A DNA stretch of 64,000 bases from Lentzea nigeriaca. GTDB taxonomy: Bacteria > Actinomycetota > Actinomycetes > Mycobacteriales > Pseudonocardiaceae. The translations under genes were made by a program, and so were the position numbers. Below are positions 17,882 to 25,932 of this stretch, in pieces (position 1 is the first letter of the stretch; every line of letters begins with the position of its first letter). Where the stretch lies: positions 1 to 64,000 of the forward strand of contig NZ_JAFBCX010000008.1 of assembly GCF_016907955.1 (NCBI RefSeq). Direction: 5' to 3'. The notes beneath the pieces were generated by a model that had not been told where the DNA came from, ran no database searches, and worked only from the letters and a program-made list of their open reading frames with translations.

Positions 17882-18721
17882 ATGACCGCCATGATCCCGT
17901 CTTCCGCCGGACGGGTGCATGTCGCCTCCTCCGGACATGCCGGTCAGCCGGTCGTCGTGCTCAGTTCCGGCCTCGGCGGAGCGTGGTTCGACTGGCACCG
18001 GACGGTGCGGCTGCTGGAGCCGCACGCTCGGGTGATCGTGTTCGACCGGCCTGGCCTGGGCCTGAGCGGTCCGCCTCGGCGCGGGCCGTCGCTGGCCCGC
18101 GAGGTGGCGGTGCTCGACGCGGTGATGCGCGGGATCCCGCGGGCGGTCCTGGTCGGGCATTCGATGGCATCGATGCACGTCGAGGCCTACACGCGGCTGC
18201 GGCCGCACCGGGTCGCCGGGCTCGTCCTGCTCGACCCGGACACCGAGACGCCGGGCGCGGGGGCACCGTTCGACGTGTCGGCGGTGGTCGCGCAGGCGCT
18301 CAGGGCGTTCGGCAGCCGGTGGCTCGGCGCACGCCTCACCCGGCGGTTCGGGCACTCGTTCCGGAACCTGCTGACGGCGGCCTCGACGCAGGGAGTGACC
18401 GATCCCGCACCGGCTGATCTCGTGGAGATGGTCTACCGGCGGCCAGGCGTGGGACGGGCGGTGCTGGCCGAGCTCGCGTCGTACCCCGGTCAGGTGGCGA
18501 CGCTGGAACGCCTGCGCAAGCGTCGTGCGCTGCCCAAAGTGCCGTTTCTCGTGCTCACGGCAGGGCGGCGAATCTGGCCGGAGCACGAGTCGTTGGCCGC
18601 CCTCGTGCCGTGGGGACGCAACGTGCCAGTGCCCGGCAGTGGGCACATGATTCAGATGGACCGACCGGACGCCGTGGTCATGGCCGTCCGGGAGGTCCTC
18701 AGGGGTCTGCCGGAGGTGTGA
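17882..18721 (+). CDS. Alpha/beta hydrolase
   Basis: A 279-residue cytoplasmic-looking alpha/beta hydrolase, with oxyanion region SSGLGGAWFDWH, nucleophile elbow VGHSMAS (Ser with Ala in place of the usual last Gly), acid in LLDPDTE or LVLTAG regions, and the C-terminal His in GSGHMIQMDRP. Substrate not recognisable. It is divergent from lysX with a 21-base gap, so co-regulation is plausible. ATG 17882 and the in-frame ATG 17891 are both usable; I took the first. Confidence 0.8.
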   Translation: MTAMIPSSAGRVHVASSGHAGQPVVVLSSGLGGAWFDWHRTVRLLEPHARVIVFDRPGLGLSGPPRRGPSLAREVAVLDAVMRGIPRAVLVGHSMASMHVEAYTRLRPHRVAGLVLLDPDTETPGAGAPFDVSAVVAQALRAFGSRWLGARLTRRFGHSFRNLLTAASTQGVTDPAPADLVEMVYRRPGVGRAVLAELASYPGQVATLERLRKRRALPKVPFLVLTAGRRIWPEHESLAALVPWGRNVPVPGSGHMIQMDRPDAVVMAVREVLRGLPEV

Positions 18722-18839
18722 CGGTAGCCGCATCAGGGGGCCGGTTTGCTCCTGACGGTGTCACTCTTGTGTTCGGCAACCGTGCACAACGCGCCCGGGG
18801 ACCCACGCACGTGGGCCTCGAGGAAAGGAACGGTCGACG

Positions 18840-19694
18840 ATGACCACTGCCGAAGTTTCCGCGCCCTACGGCAACGGATCAGGCCAGAAGGCCCCCGCCA
18901 AGAGGGTTCGCGTCCACCACCTGCGTGAGATGAAGGAACGCGGCGAGCCGTGGCCCATGCTCACCGCCTACGACACGTTCACGGCCTCGATCTTCGACGA
19001 GGCCGGCATCCCCGTCCTGCTGGTCGGCGACTCCGCGTCGAACACCGTCTACGGGAACGACACCTCGCTGCCGGTCACGGTCGACGAGCTGATTCCGCTG
19101 GTACGCGCGGTGACGCGCTCGGTCAAGCGCTCTCTCGTGGTGGCTGACCTGCCGTTCGGCTCCTACCAGGTGTCGGTCGAGCAGGCCGTGGCGACCGCCG
19201 TGCGGTTCATGAAGGAAGGCCAGGCGCACGCGGTCAAGCTGGAGGGTGGCGCCTACTTCGCGCCGCACATCCGCGCGATCACGGCCGCGGGCATCCCGGT
19301 CATGGCCCACATCGGCTTCACCCCGCAGTCCGAGCACCAGCTCGGCGGCTACCGCGTGCAGGGCCGTCACGAGAACCACGACACCGTGGTCCGCGACGCG
19401 CTCGCGGTGCAGGAGGCCGGCGCGTTCGCGGTCGTGCTGGAGATGGTGACCGCCGAGGTCGCGAAGCAGATCACGCACGACCTGGTCATCCCGACCGTCG
19501 GCATCGGCGCCGGTCCGGACACCGACGCCCAGGTGCTCGTCTGGCAGGACATGATGGGCCTGAACCGCGGCAAGGCGCCCCGGTTCGTCAAGCGCTACGC
19601 CGACATCGGCAACATCATGCTGGGCGCGGCGACCGAGTTCGCCAACGAGGTCCGCGGGCACCAGTTCCCCGGCCCCGAGCACACCTTCCACTGA
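18840..19694 (+). CDS. panB: 3-methyl-2-oxobutanoate hydroxymethyltransferase
   Basis: A 284-residue enzyme making ketopantoate for pantothenate and coenzyme A synthesis. It is conserved over the whole barrel: HHLREMKERGEPWPMLTAYD, VGDSASNTVYG (metal-binding Asp), DLPFGSYQVS, AVKLEGG (catalytic region), MAHIGFTPQ, LEMVTAEVA and TVGIGAGPDTDAQVLVWQD. ATG 18840 has AGGAAAGGA a short way upstream. The first 20 residues are a poorly conserved extension. It corresponds to Rv2225, the gene next to the Hip1-like hydrolase in mycobacteria; here nadE, a two-component system and lysX are inserted between. Confidence 0.95.
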   Translation: MTTAEVSAPYGNGSGQKAPAKRVRVHHLREMKERGEPWPMLTAYDTFTASIFDEAGIPVLLVGDSASNTVYGNDTSLPVTVDELIPLVRAVTRSVKRSLVVADLPFGSYQVSVEQAVATAVRFMKEGQAHAVKLEGGAYFAPHIRAITAAGIPVMAHIGFTPQSEHQLGGYRVQGRHENHDTVVRDALAVQEAGAFAVVLEMVTAEVAKQITHDLVIPTVGIGAGPDTDAQVLVWQDMMGLNRGKAPRFVKRYADIGNIMLGAATEFANEVRGHQFPGPEHTFH

Positions 19695-19696
19695 GC

Positions 19697-19725
19697 GGAA
19701 GTACGCGGGGAGCTTTCGTACTCTC
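19697..19725 (-). repeat. Dispersed intergenic repeat, copy 2
   Basis: The reverse complement of this stretch repeats the sequence at 12440-12467. It lies directly after the panB stop. A partly related string (CGAAAGGGCCCCGCGTGC) follows at about 19734, so the unit may be compound. It is probably a transcription end signal for panB. Confidence 0.6.
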
Positions 19726-19763
19726 TGAGCGGACGAAAGGGCCCCGCGTGCGGCAAAGCAGGG

Positions 19764-20621
19764 CTAGCGGGTCCAGACCTCCGGGTCTGGGCCCGCCGGC
19801 ACAATCCCGGTCGGATTGATCTGGTGGTGCGTCACGTAGTAGTGGCGCTTGATGTGGTCCCAGTCGACCGTGTCCCCGAACTGGGCGTAGAGGCGTTTCG
19901 CGTAGGCCCACAGGTTCGGCATCTCGGTCAGCTTGTTCCGGTTGCACTTGAAGTGTCCGTGGTAGACGGCGTCGAACCGGACGAGCGTGGTCCAGAGCCT
20001 GATGTCGGCCTCGGTGAGCTGGTCGCCGACCAGGTGGCCGCGGGTTTCCAGGTGCTCCTCGATGCGGTCGAGCTCGGCGAACAGCTTCGCGTACGCCTCC
20101 TCGTAGGCCTCCTGTGACGTGGCGAAACCGGCCTTGTAGACGCCGTTGTTGACGTTGTGGAAGATCGGCTCGATCCAGGCGTCGATCTCCTCGCGCAGGT
20201 GCTCCGGGTAGAGCGTGCTCTCCGGGCGCCAGCGGAGGCTGAAGTCCAGCGTGATCTGCGGGTAGTCGTTCGTGACGACCTCGCCTGTGGTCGTGTCGAT
20301 GATGGCCGGGACGGTGACTCGGCCGTCGTAGTTCTCGTCGGCCTTGTCGTAGGCCTCTTTGAGGAAGTCGATACCGAGGACCGGGTCGGTCTCGGGGAAA
20401 CGCCAGCCGCGTTCGTCCCTGATCGGGTCGACGATCGCGAGCGAGATGGCGTCTTCGAGATTCAGGAGCTTGCGGACGATGATCGTTCGATGCGCCCACG
20501 GGCAGGCGAGGCTGACGACGAGCCGGTAGCGGCCGGGTTCTGGCTCCGGCCGTGCGGTGAAGCGGTTGGGCTGCCGGACGAACGCACCAGTGGTCGAGGT
20601 CTCCTTCGTGAACTGCGCCAT
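19764..20621 (-). CDS. Glutathionyl-hydroquinone reductase-like (ECM4/YqjG, Xi-class GST) protein
   Basis: A 285-residue thioredoxin-fold/GST protein. The active-site motif ACPWAHR (Cys about residue 40) and the FHNVNNGVYKAGFA and YYVTHHQINPTGIVP blocks are diagnostic of the Xi class, which removes thiols from hydroquinone conjugates. Actinomycetes use mycothiol instead of glutathione, so the real thiol partner is uncertain. ATG 20621 starts the family N-terminus MAQF. The proline iminopeptidase gene is divergent with an 18-base gap. Confidence 0.88.
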   Translation of the reverse strand: MAQFTKETSTTGAFVRQPNRFTARPEPEPGRYRLVVSLACPWAHRTIIVRKLLNLEDAISLAIVDPIRDERGWRFPETDPVLGIDFLKEAYDKADENYDGRVTVPAIIDTTTGEVVTNDYPQITLDFSLRWRPESTLYPEHLREEIDAWIEPIFHNVNNGVYKAGFATSQEAYEEAYAKLFAELDRIEEHLETRGHLVGDQLTEADIRLWTTLVRFDAVYHGHFKCNRNKLTEMPNLWAYAKRLYAQFGDTVDWDHIKRHYYVTHHQINPTGIVPAGPDPEVWTR

Positions 20622-20639
20622 GTCGTCGACGATAGGCCC

Positions 20640-21581
20640 ATGTACCCGGAGATCGAGCCCCACGCGTCAGGTCACCTGGACACCGGTGACGGCAACCTCG
20701 TGTACTGGGAGGAGTGCGGAAACCCGGCCGGCAAACCCGTCGTCTTCCTGCACGGCGGACCCGGTGGCGGGTGTTCGCCGTCGCACCGGCGCCTGTTCGA
20801 CCCGGCCGCCTACCGGATTGTCCTGTTCGACCAGCGCGGGTGCGGGCGTTCGCTGCCGCACGCCTCTGCGTCGGGTGATCTGTCGTCGAACACGACCTGG
20901 CACCTGGTTTCCGACATGGAACTGCTGCGGGAGTCGCTCGGGATCTCGCGGTGGCAGGTGTTCGGCGGGTCGTGGGGGTCGACGTTGGCGTTGGCGTACG
21001 CCGAGAAGCATCCTTCGCGCGTCTCGGAGCTGGTGCTGCGCGGGATCTTCACGCTGCGATCGTCCGAAGTGGACTGGTACTACCGCGGTGGGGCGGCGAA
21101 CCTCTTCCCCGACCTGTGGGAGAAGTTCATGGAGCCGATCGCCGGTCTCGACGGTGATCCCGTTGAGCTGTACGCGAAGTTGCTGTCCTCGCCTGATCCC
21201 TCTGTGCACGGACCTGCTGCCGTCGCGTGGAGCACCTGGGAGGGCGCGACCGTGACGTTGCTGCCCAGGCCGGAGCTGGTGGCGGAGTTCGCCGTGCCGT
21301 CGTACGCGCTGGCGTTCGCGCGGATCGAGAACCACTACTTCGTGAACAACGGGTGGTTCGAGGAGGGGCAACTCATCCGGGATGCCGTGCGGCTCAAGGA
21401 CATTCCGGGTGTGATCGTGCAGGGGCGCTACGACGTCGCGACGCCGGCGGTGTCGGCCTGGGACCTGCACAAGGCGTGGCCGGGGTCGGAACTGGTGCTG
21501 GTGCCGGACGCCGGGCACGCCTACGACGAGCCCGGCATCCTCGCTGCTCTGCTTGAAGCCACGGACAGGTTCCGCGACTAG
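20640..21581 (+). CDS. pip: Proline iminopeptidase
   Basis: A 313-residue S33-family peptidase releasing N-terminal proline from peptides. Typical motifs are LHGGPGGG, FDQRGCGRS, the nucleophile elbow GGSWGSTLALAYA, catalytic Asp in GRYDVATP and His in DAGHAYDEPG. The ATG at 20640 (MYPEIEP) is the usual family start. It is divergent from the GST-like gene; the last four bases overlap the convergent lectin-like gene. Confidence 0.92.
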   Translation: MYPEIEPHASGHLDTGDGNLVYWEECGNPAGKPVVFLHGGPGGGCSPSHRRLFDPAAYRIVLFDQRGCGRSLPHASASGDLSSNTTWHLVSDMELLRESLGISRWQVFGGSWGSTLALAYAEKHPSRVSELVLRGIFTLRSSEVDWYYRGGAANLFPDLWEKFMEPIAGLDGDPVELYAKLLSSPDPSVHGPAAVAWSTWEGATVTLLPRPELVAEFAVPSYALAFARIENHYFVNNGWFEEGQLIRDAVRLKDIPGVIVQGRYDVATPAVSAWDLHKAWPGSELVLVPDAGHAYDEPGILAALLEATDRFRD

Positions 21582-22000
21582 CGCAGGCCGACCCACTTCG
21601 CGGTCGACGTCGTGCACGTGGCCACCGTGACCTGGGCGGTCAGGCACTTGCCGGTGGCGATGTTGCGGAACTGGAAGGACGTTCCCGTCGACGGGTTGCG
21701 GCGCCAGCGCTGAGTGCTCGCGCCGCAGACCTGGCTCGACACGTTGCCGGTGCTGCCGGCCGTCAGGCACTTGCGCGTGGCCACGTTGTGCGGCACGTCG
21801 GCGTCGCTGACCGGCACGATCCACTGCTGGTCGGCGGCGAGCTCGTTGCAGGCCCTGAGCACAATGTCGGTGCCGGAGTCGGCGAGGCAGCGGCTGGTGC
21901 CGGCGAGCTGGTAGACGAACACCGGCTCCGCCTGGGCCGGGATGGCGGTGAAGGTCGTGACGGCGGCGGCGGTCGCGATGATCGCGGCTAGTTTCCCCAT
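21578..22000 (-). CDS. Secreted ricin-type beta-trefoil lectin-like protein
   Basis: A 140-residue exported protein with a clear Sec signal peptide (cleavage likely after IPAQA, about residue 24). The mature part carries ricin-B repeats: TSRCLADSG, DQQWIV, TRKCLTAGS, TQRWRR and TGKCLTA with paired cysteines. Such domains bind sugars. Here there is no attached enzyme, so it is a stand-alone lectin or a shortened product. The ATG at 22000 gives a full signal peptide. Confidence 0.75.
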   Translation of the reverse strand: MGKLAAIIATAAAVTTFTAIPAQAEPVFVYQLAGTSRCLADSGTDIVLRACNELAADQQWIVPVSDADVPHNVATRKCLTAGSTGNVSSQVCGASTQRWRRNPSTGTSFQFRNIATGKCLTAQVTVATCTTSTAKWVGLR

Positions 22001-22048
22001 GCCGAGATCCTGGCAGCGTGATCAGCCCGGCGAATCCACCTGTGGTTG

Positions 22049-22810
22049 TCAACCCTGGCCGTAGTTCAGGGCCCGTTCGAGGCTTGGCCGTGCTTCCACC
22101 AGGGACGGGCCGTACCAGGTCAGGTGACGGCCGTTGACCAGCACGTACGGCAGGCCGGGGAAGCTCTCCGGGCCGTCCTCGTGGGTGAACAGGTAGGGCT
22201 CGTCGGGGAGGATGACCAGGTCGGGGCGCTTCGCGTTGAGCTCTTCCAGGCTCGGCCTCGGGTAGCGCTCGGCGTCGTGGGCGTAGACGTTCTCGATTCC
22301 CAGGCGCCGCAACACATCGGTGGCGAAAGTATCGCGGCCGACCACGACCCATGGGCGGCGCCAGACCGGGATCAGCGCGGTGAGCTTCGCCGGTTTCGTC
22401 TCGCGCCACAGGTCTTCCGCCTGTGTCAGCCAGTCCGGTTCGAGGTCCCAGGCCGTGGCGAAGAGTCGTCGCAGGGACTTCAGCGCCATGGGGACGGTTT
22501 TCGGAGCTTCGGTGACCCAGACCTGGATGCCGTTGGCGCGCAACCGGTCGACGTCCTCGGCGCGGTTCTCCTCGGAGTTCGCGATGACGAGGTCGGGGGT
22601 GGCCGCTAGGATCTTGTCGATGTCCGGGTACTTCGAGCCACCGATCCGGCGGACGTCCAAATCGGACGGATGGGTGCAGTAGTCCGTTGCGCCGATCAGA
22701 GCGTTCGGGACGCTGACCGCGACGGCCTCGGTGATGGAGGGGACCAGGCTGACCACACGGGCCGGCTGGTCGAGCACCACCGGCTCACCGAGGTCGTCGA
22801 CGGGCAGCAT
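22049..22810 (-). CDS. BtuF/TroA-like helical-backbone metal receptor, no signal peptide
   Basis: A 253-residue protein with the fold of class III substrate-binding proteins: PARVVSLVPSITEAV, IGATDYCTHP, VRRIGGSKYPDIDKILAATPDLVIANSEENR, and the linking helix of this class. Relatives bind cobalamin or haem for ABC uptake. It lacks a signal peptide or lipobox, and no permease or ATPase is adjacent. It is coupled by TGATG to the F420:NADPH oxidoreductase. A cytoplasmic cofactor-binding role is possible but not shown. Confidence 0.75.
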   Translation of the reverse strand: MLPVDDLGEPVVLDQPARVVSLVPSITEAVAVSVPNALIGATDYCTHPSDLDVRRIGGSKYPDIDKILAATPDLVIANSEENRAEDVDRLRANGIQVWVTEAPKTVPMALKSLRRLFATAWDLEPDWLTQAEDLWRETKPAKLTALIPVWRRPWVVVGRDTFATDVLRRLGIENVYAHDAERYPRPSLEELNAKRPDLVILPDEPYLFTHEDGPESFPGLPYVLVNGRHLTWYGPSLVEARPSLERALNYGQG

Positions 22811-23475
22811 CAGACTCCCGTGATCTTCAGACCGGCGTGGGTCTTGTAGCGGCGGTTGATCGCGATGAGGTTCGCGGTGAACGCCTCGACCTGGTGGGCG
22901 TTGCGCAGCCGGCCACCGTAGACGCCGCGGAAGCCCGGTACCAGCTCTGCCAGCTCGCGCACCGTGTCGGTGGCCTCGCGGTCGTCACCGAGGACCAGGA
23001 CGTCCATCTCCACTTCGGACACGCTGAGGTCGGCGAGCAGCACGGCGGACACGTGGTGGAACGCTGCGGTGACCCTGGACTCCGGCAGCAGCAGCTCGGC
23101 CTGCTGGGCCGCACTGCCCTCGGTGACCGGGAGCGCGAACGGGCCCTGCTTGTCGAAGCCGAGCGGGTTCACGCAGTCGATGACGATCTTGCCGGCCAGC
23201 TGGTCGCGGAGGCTCTGGAGAAGGTCACCGTGACCGTCCCACGGAACGGCCACCAGCACGATGTCCGAGTCGGCGGCGCAGTCGGAGTTGTCCTTGCCCT
23301 CGACGTGTCCGCCGGCGACCTCGGTGATCTCCTTGGCCGCGAGTTCGGCTCGTTCGGCGCTGCGGGAGCCGATGATCACCTTGAGGCCCGCTTTGGCCCA
23401 GCGGATCGCCAGACCCTTGCCTTGGGCTCCGGTGCCGCCCAGGACGCCGACGGTGAGGTCACGAATGTCAGTCAC
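22810..23475 (-). CDS. npdG: NADPH-dependent F420 reductase
   Basis: A 221-residue Rossmann protein that passes hydride between coenzyme F420 and NADP. The N-terminus VGVLGGTGAQGKGLA binds the dinucleotide and is followed by GSRS (phosphate of NADP). VPWDGHGDLL, CVNPLGFDKQGP and the C-terminal GGRLRNAHQVEAFTANLI match the Fno/NpdG family (TIGR01915). GTG 23475 fits the family start. The downstream metal-receptor gene begins within its stop. Confidence 0.88.
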   Translation of the reverse strand: MTDIRDLTVGVLGGTGAQGKGLAIRWAKAGLKVIIGSRSAERAELAAKEITEVAGGHVEGKDNSDCAADSDIVLVAVPWDGHGDLLQSLRDQLAGKIVIDCVNPLGFDKQGPFALPVTEGSAAQQAELLLPESRVTAAFHHVSAVLLADLSVSEVEMDVLVLGDDREATDTVRELAELVPGFRGVYGGRLRNAHQVEAFTANLIAINRRYKTHAGLKITGV

Positions 23476-23554
23476 CCCTGCATCTTCACACGGAGGTGGG
23501 GGTGAGGGCTGTGCAACGTGACCTTGCGCTCGGGGGGCGTGGGTTGGCGTGCAT

Positions 23555-24967
23555 TCAGGCGCGTTCGAACCTCACGCGGCGCTCGACCGGATCCGCCTCG
23601 GCCAGGCGCACTCGGATGCGCTCGCCCTCGGGGAGCTGCTTGCCGGAGCACTTGGCCAGCACGGGCGGTGCCGATACGAACACCTCGGCTTCCTGGTCGC
23701 CCGCGCGCAGGACCACGGCGTCGAACTCCTGGCCTACGCGACCGGAAAGCACCCAGGCCTCGACCTGGTCCAGGGCGGCCCGTTCCACCTTGGCGGCCAG
23801 TGAGTCGGAGGCTCCCATCAGCGACGGCAGCTGCGGTAACGCTTCGGCCACCCAGGACGGCAGTTCCTGGCTGGCCGTCACCGCCAGGCAGACCTCGGTG
23901 GCGAAGCGGTCGACCAGGCGGCGAAGTGGTGCGGTGACGTGGGTGTACGGAGCCGCGACGCCTGCGTGGGTCACTACCTCGGGGACCTGGCCGGCGAAGG
24001 CGGAGTAGCCCGCGCCGCGCAGCAACCGGGTGGCGTCCGTGAACAGCGCGAGAGCCTCGGGCTGGGAGGCGTCCAGGCCTGCCAGGAACGCGCCTGGCGA
24101 AAGGTCGGAAGGCCACGGCACCCGCAGGGCTGCCGCGGACTTCCGCAGGGCAGACACGGCTGCGGCGTCGGGGTTCGGAAGCGTGCGCAGGATTCCTACG
24201 CGGGCCTCCAGCATGATCGAGGCGGCCGCCATGCCGGTCATCAGCGAGATTTCGGCGTTCCAGGCGTCCACCTGGGCTCGCGGCCTGGTCACCAGTTTCC
24301 AGCCGGAGCCGTTGGGCTCGATTTCCTGTTCGGGCAGTTGGAGTTCGATGGCGCCACGTGAACGCGCCAGAGCCCGGCGCAGCGGGCCGAACTCGGCCAG
24401 GGCCGCCACGGACGGGTGTGGGGTGCCCGCGTCTAACGATTCCTGCACGGAGGCGTAGTCGAACTGGGCCTGCGAGCGCACCAGGGCTCGTCGGACCTCG
24501 ACGGTGGACGGCACGCCTTCGGCGGAACAGGTGAACGTCCAGAGCACCGCCGGGCGGACGACGCCCGGCAGGAGCGAGGCCGCACCCTCGGAGAGGGCGG
24601 TCGGGTGCAGCGGCACGTTGCCGTCGGGGAGGTAGATGGTCTGGCCGCGGCCGCGTACCTCGGTGTCGAGGGCGCCGCCAGGGGTTACGAAGGCGCCCAG
24701 GTCGGCGATCGCGTAGTGCACGACGAAGCCGTCGCCGGAGCGCAGCACGCACAGCGCCTGGTCCAGGTCTTTCGCGCCGGGTGGGTCGATCGTCACCAGC
24801 GGGATCGAGGTGAGGTCCGGGCGGTCCCCCGCGGAACGGGAGACCGCCGCCTCTGCCTCGGCCAGAACGGGTGCGGGGAACGACGAGGGCAGCCCGAACT
24901 CCGTGCGGATGTCGTCGAAGGCCAGGTCAGCACGGCCCGTGCGGATCACCAGTGAAGCCACCCGCAC
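23555..24967 (-). CDS. RNB-domain (RNase II/R family) ribonuclease
   Basis: A 470-residue exoribonuclease of the compact actinobacterial type. The catalytic core shows TIDPPGAKDLDQAL (metal-binding aspartates) and HYAIADLGAFVTPGGALD, then RGQTIYLPDGNVPLHP, and APYTHVTAPLRRLVDR near the end of the RNB domain. It lacks the N-terminal cold-shock domains and has only a short S1-like tail (about 400-470). GTG 24967 is chosen; GTG 24961 is equally possible. It likely takes part in RNA turnover as a single gene. Confidence 0.85.
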   Translation of the reverse strand: MRVASLVIRTGRADLAFDDIRTEFGLPSSFPAPVLAEAEAAVSRSAGDRPDLTSIPLVTIDPPGAKDLDQALCVLRSGDGFVVHYAIADLGAFVTPGGALDTEVRGRGQTIYLPDGNVPLHPTALSEGAASLLPGVVRPAVLWTFTCSAEGVPSTVEVRRALVRSQAQFDYASVQESLDAGTPHPSVAALAEFGPLRRALARSRGAIELQLPEQEIEPNGSGWKLVTRPRAQVDAWNAEISLMTGMAAASIMLEARVGILRTLPNPDAAAVSALRKSAAALRVPWPSDLSPGAFLAGLDASQPEALALFTDATRLLRGAGYSAFAGQVPEVVTHAGVAAPYTHVTAPLRRLVDRFATEVCLAVTASQELPSWVAEALPQLPSLMGASDSLAAKVERAALDQVEAWVLSGRVGQEFDAVVLRAGDQEAEVFVSAPPVLAKCSGKQLPEGERIRVRLAEADPVERRVRFERA

Positions 24968-25249
24968 ACCCTAGTAGCGTGTCGCAGCTGTCTCATGCGA
25001 TGTGACAGTGAGAGTGATGCCGGCGGGCAGCCGCGCTTCGATCATGAAGATTGCGCTCTCATGGCTGCCAACTGCACGGTTGGCGGCAGTTGGGATGATC
25101 AGCAAACGTTTGCGTCAGCATTTCCCTACCGCCATCTCGGCAGCGACGTGCATGAGAACGCGACCATCCGGGCTTTCGGAGACGAGCACCAGACCGCCCC
25201 CAGCCCGACTCAACGGAGCACAACCAAGCCGCGACGCTCTACCAGGGCC

Positions 25250-25444
25250 TCAGTCCTCGTCGTCACCGCGCCACTTCTTGTCGGCCTCGTCGGCCGCGCG
25301 GGTGCGTTCGCGGGCGATTTCCAGGGCGCGGGCCGCGGTGGCCTCGTCCGGGTAGGGGCCCATGCGGTCCGGGCCCTTGCAGCCCTTGCCGTGTTCCACC
25401 GTCTGGTGGGTCAGGCAGTAGTACCAACCGCTTGTGTCGCTCAT
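25250..25444 (-). CDS. Small conserved protein at the end of the T4SS-like operon
   Basis: A 64-residue soluble protein, MSDTSGWYYCLTHQTVEHG at the start, with two Cys (10 and about 23) in a YYCLTHxTVE...GC arrangement, then a charged helix ending in RGDDED. No known domain is recognised. ATG 25444 overlaps the stop of the preceding gene by ATGA, so it is the last member of the eight-gene operon. The paired Cys/His may bind metal, which is a guess. Confidence 0.65.
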   Translation of the reverse strand: MSDTSGWYYCLTHQTVEHGKGCKGPDRMGPYPDEATAARALEIARERTRAADEADKKWRGDDED

Positions 25445-25914
25445 CGGCGTTCGCCTCCCAAAGGCGCCGGGAATCCCCGCGGCGGCGTTGACTGGTTGGC
25501 GTTGGCGTACTCCGATGGGATCGGGTCCAAACACGAGACCAGTACCGTGCGGCCCTCGGCGTTCTCGATCTTACGTCCGGCGCGGTCGCGGTAGACCAGA
25601 CTTCCGTCGGAGTCGATCTCCATGATGGCGCCCACCTCGGCCAGCTGGTCCTCGTCGAGGTCCGCGAGCTTTTCGTAGCGCGACGGGACCACGCGGTAGA
25701 TCGGCCAGTTCAGGTGGCCGTAGGTGCGGTGGAACTCCGCCAGCAGGTGGGTCATGTGCTGTTGCCACGGCAGGGGCATCGCCTCGGCCAGGGCACGTGG
25801 GATGACCACGTAGTCGGGCGACACCCCCGGAGCACCGGCCGCCATGTAGTCACGCACCGGTGTGCTCGACGCGGGCGGTCCGGAAGGCCTCGGAATGGGG
25901 TCGTGGTTGAACAT
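25441..25914 (-). CDS. Conserved hypothetical protein of the T4SS-like operon
   Basis: A 157-residue soluble protein without signal peptide or membrane helix. It has a Pro-rich start, a central part PRALAEAMPLPWQQHMTHLLAEFHRTYGH with likely helices, and a beta-rich region GSLVYRDRAGRKIENAEG. I do not recognise the family. It sits 18 bases after the NlpC/P60 gene and overlaps the next gene by ATGA, so it is very likely made with the secretion proteins; it could be a cytoplasmic accessory factor. Confidence 0.65.
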   Translation of the reverse strand: MFNHDPIPRPSGPPASSTPVRDYMAAGAPGVSPDYVVIPRALAEAMPLPWQQHMTHLLAEFHRTYGHLNWPIYRVVPSRYEKLADLDEDQLAEVGAIMEIDSDGSLVYRDRAGRKIENAEGRTVLVSCLDPIPSEYANANQSTPPRGFPAPLGGERR

Positions 25915-25932
25915 GCAGCGCCTCCCCGCGAT

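Noticed and set aside
24968..25249. Possible transposase remnant between the RNB gene and the secretion operon
   Set aside because: The stretch is less GC-rich than its neighbours and partly open, but no transposase motif, terminal repeats or target duplication could be found.
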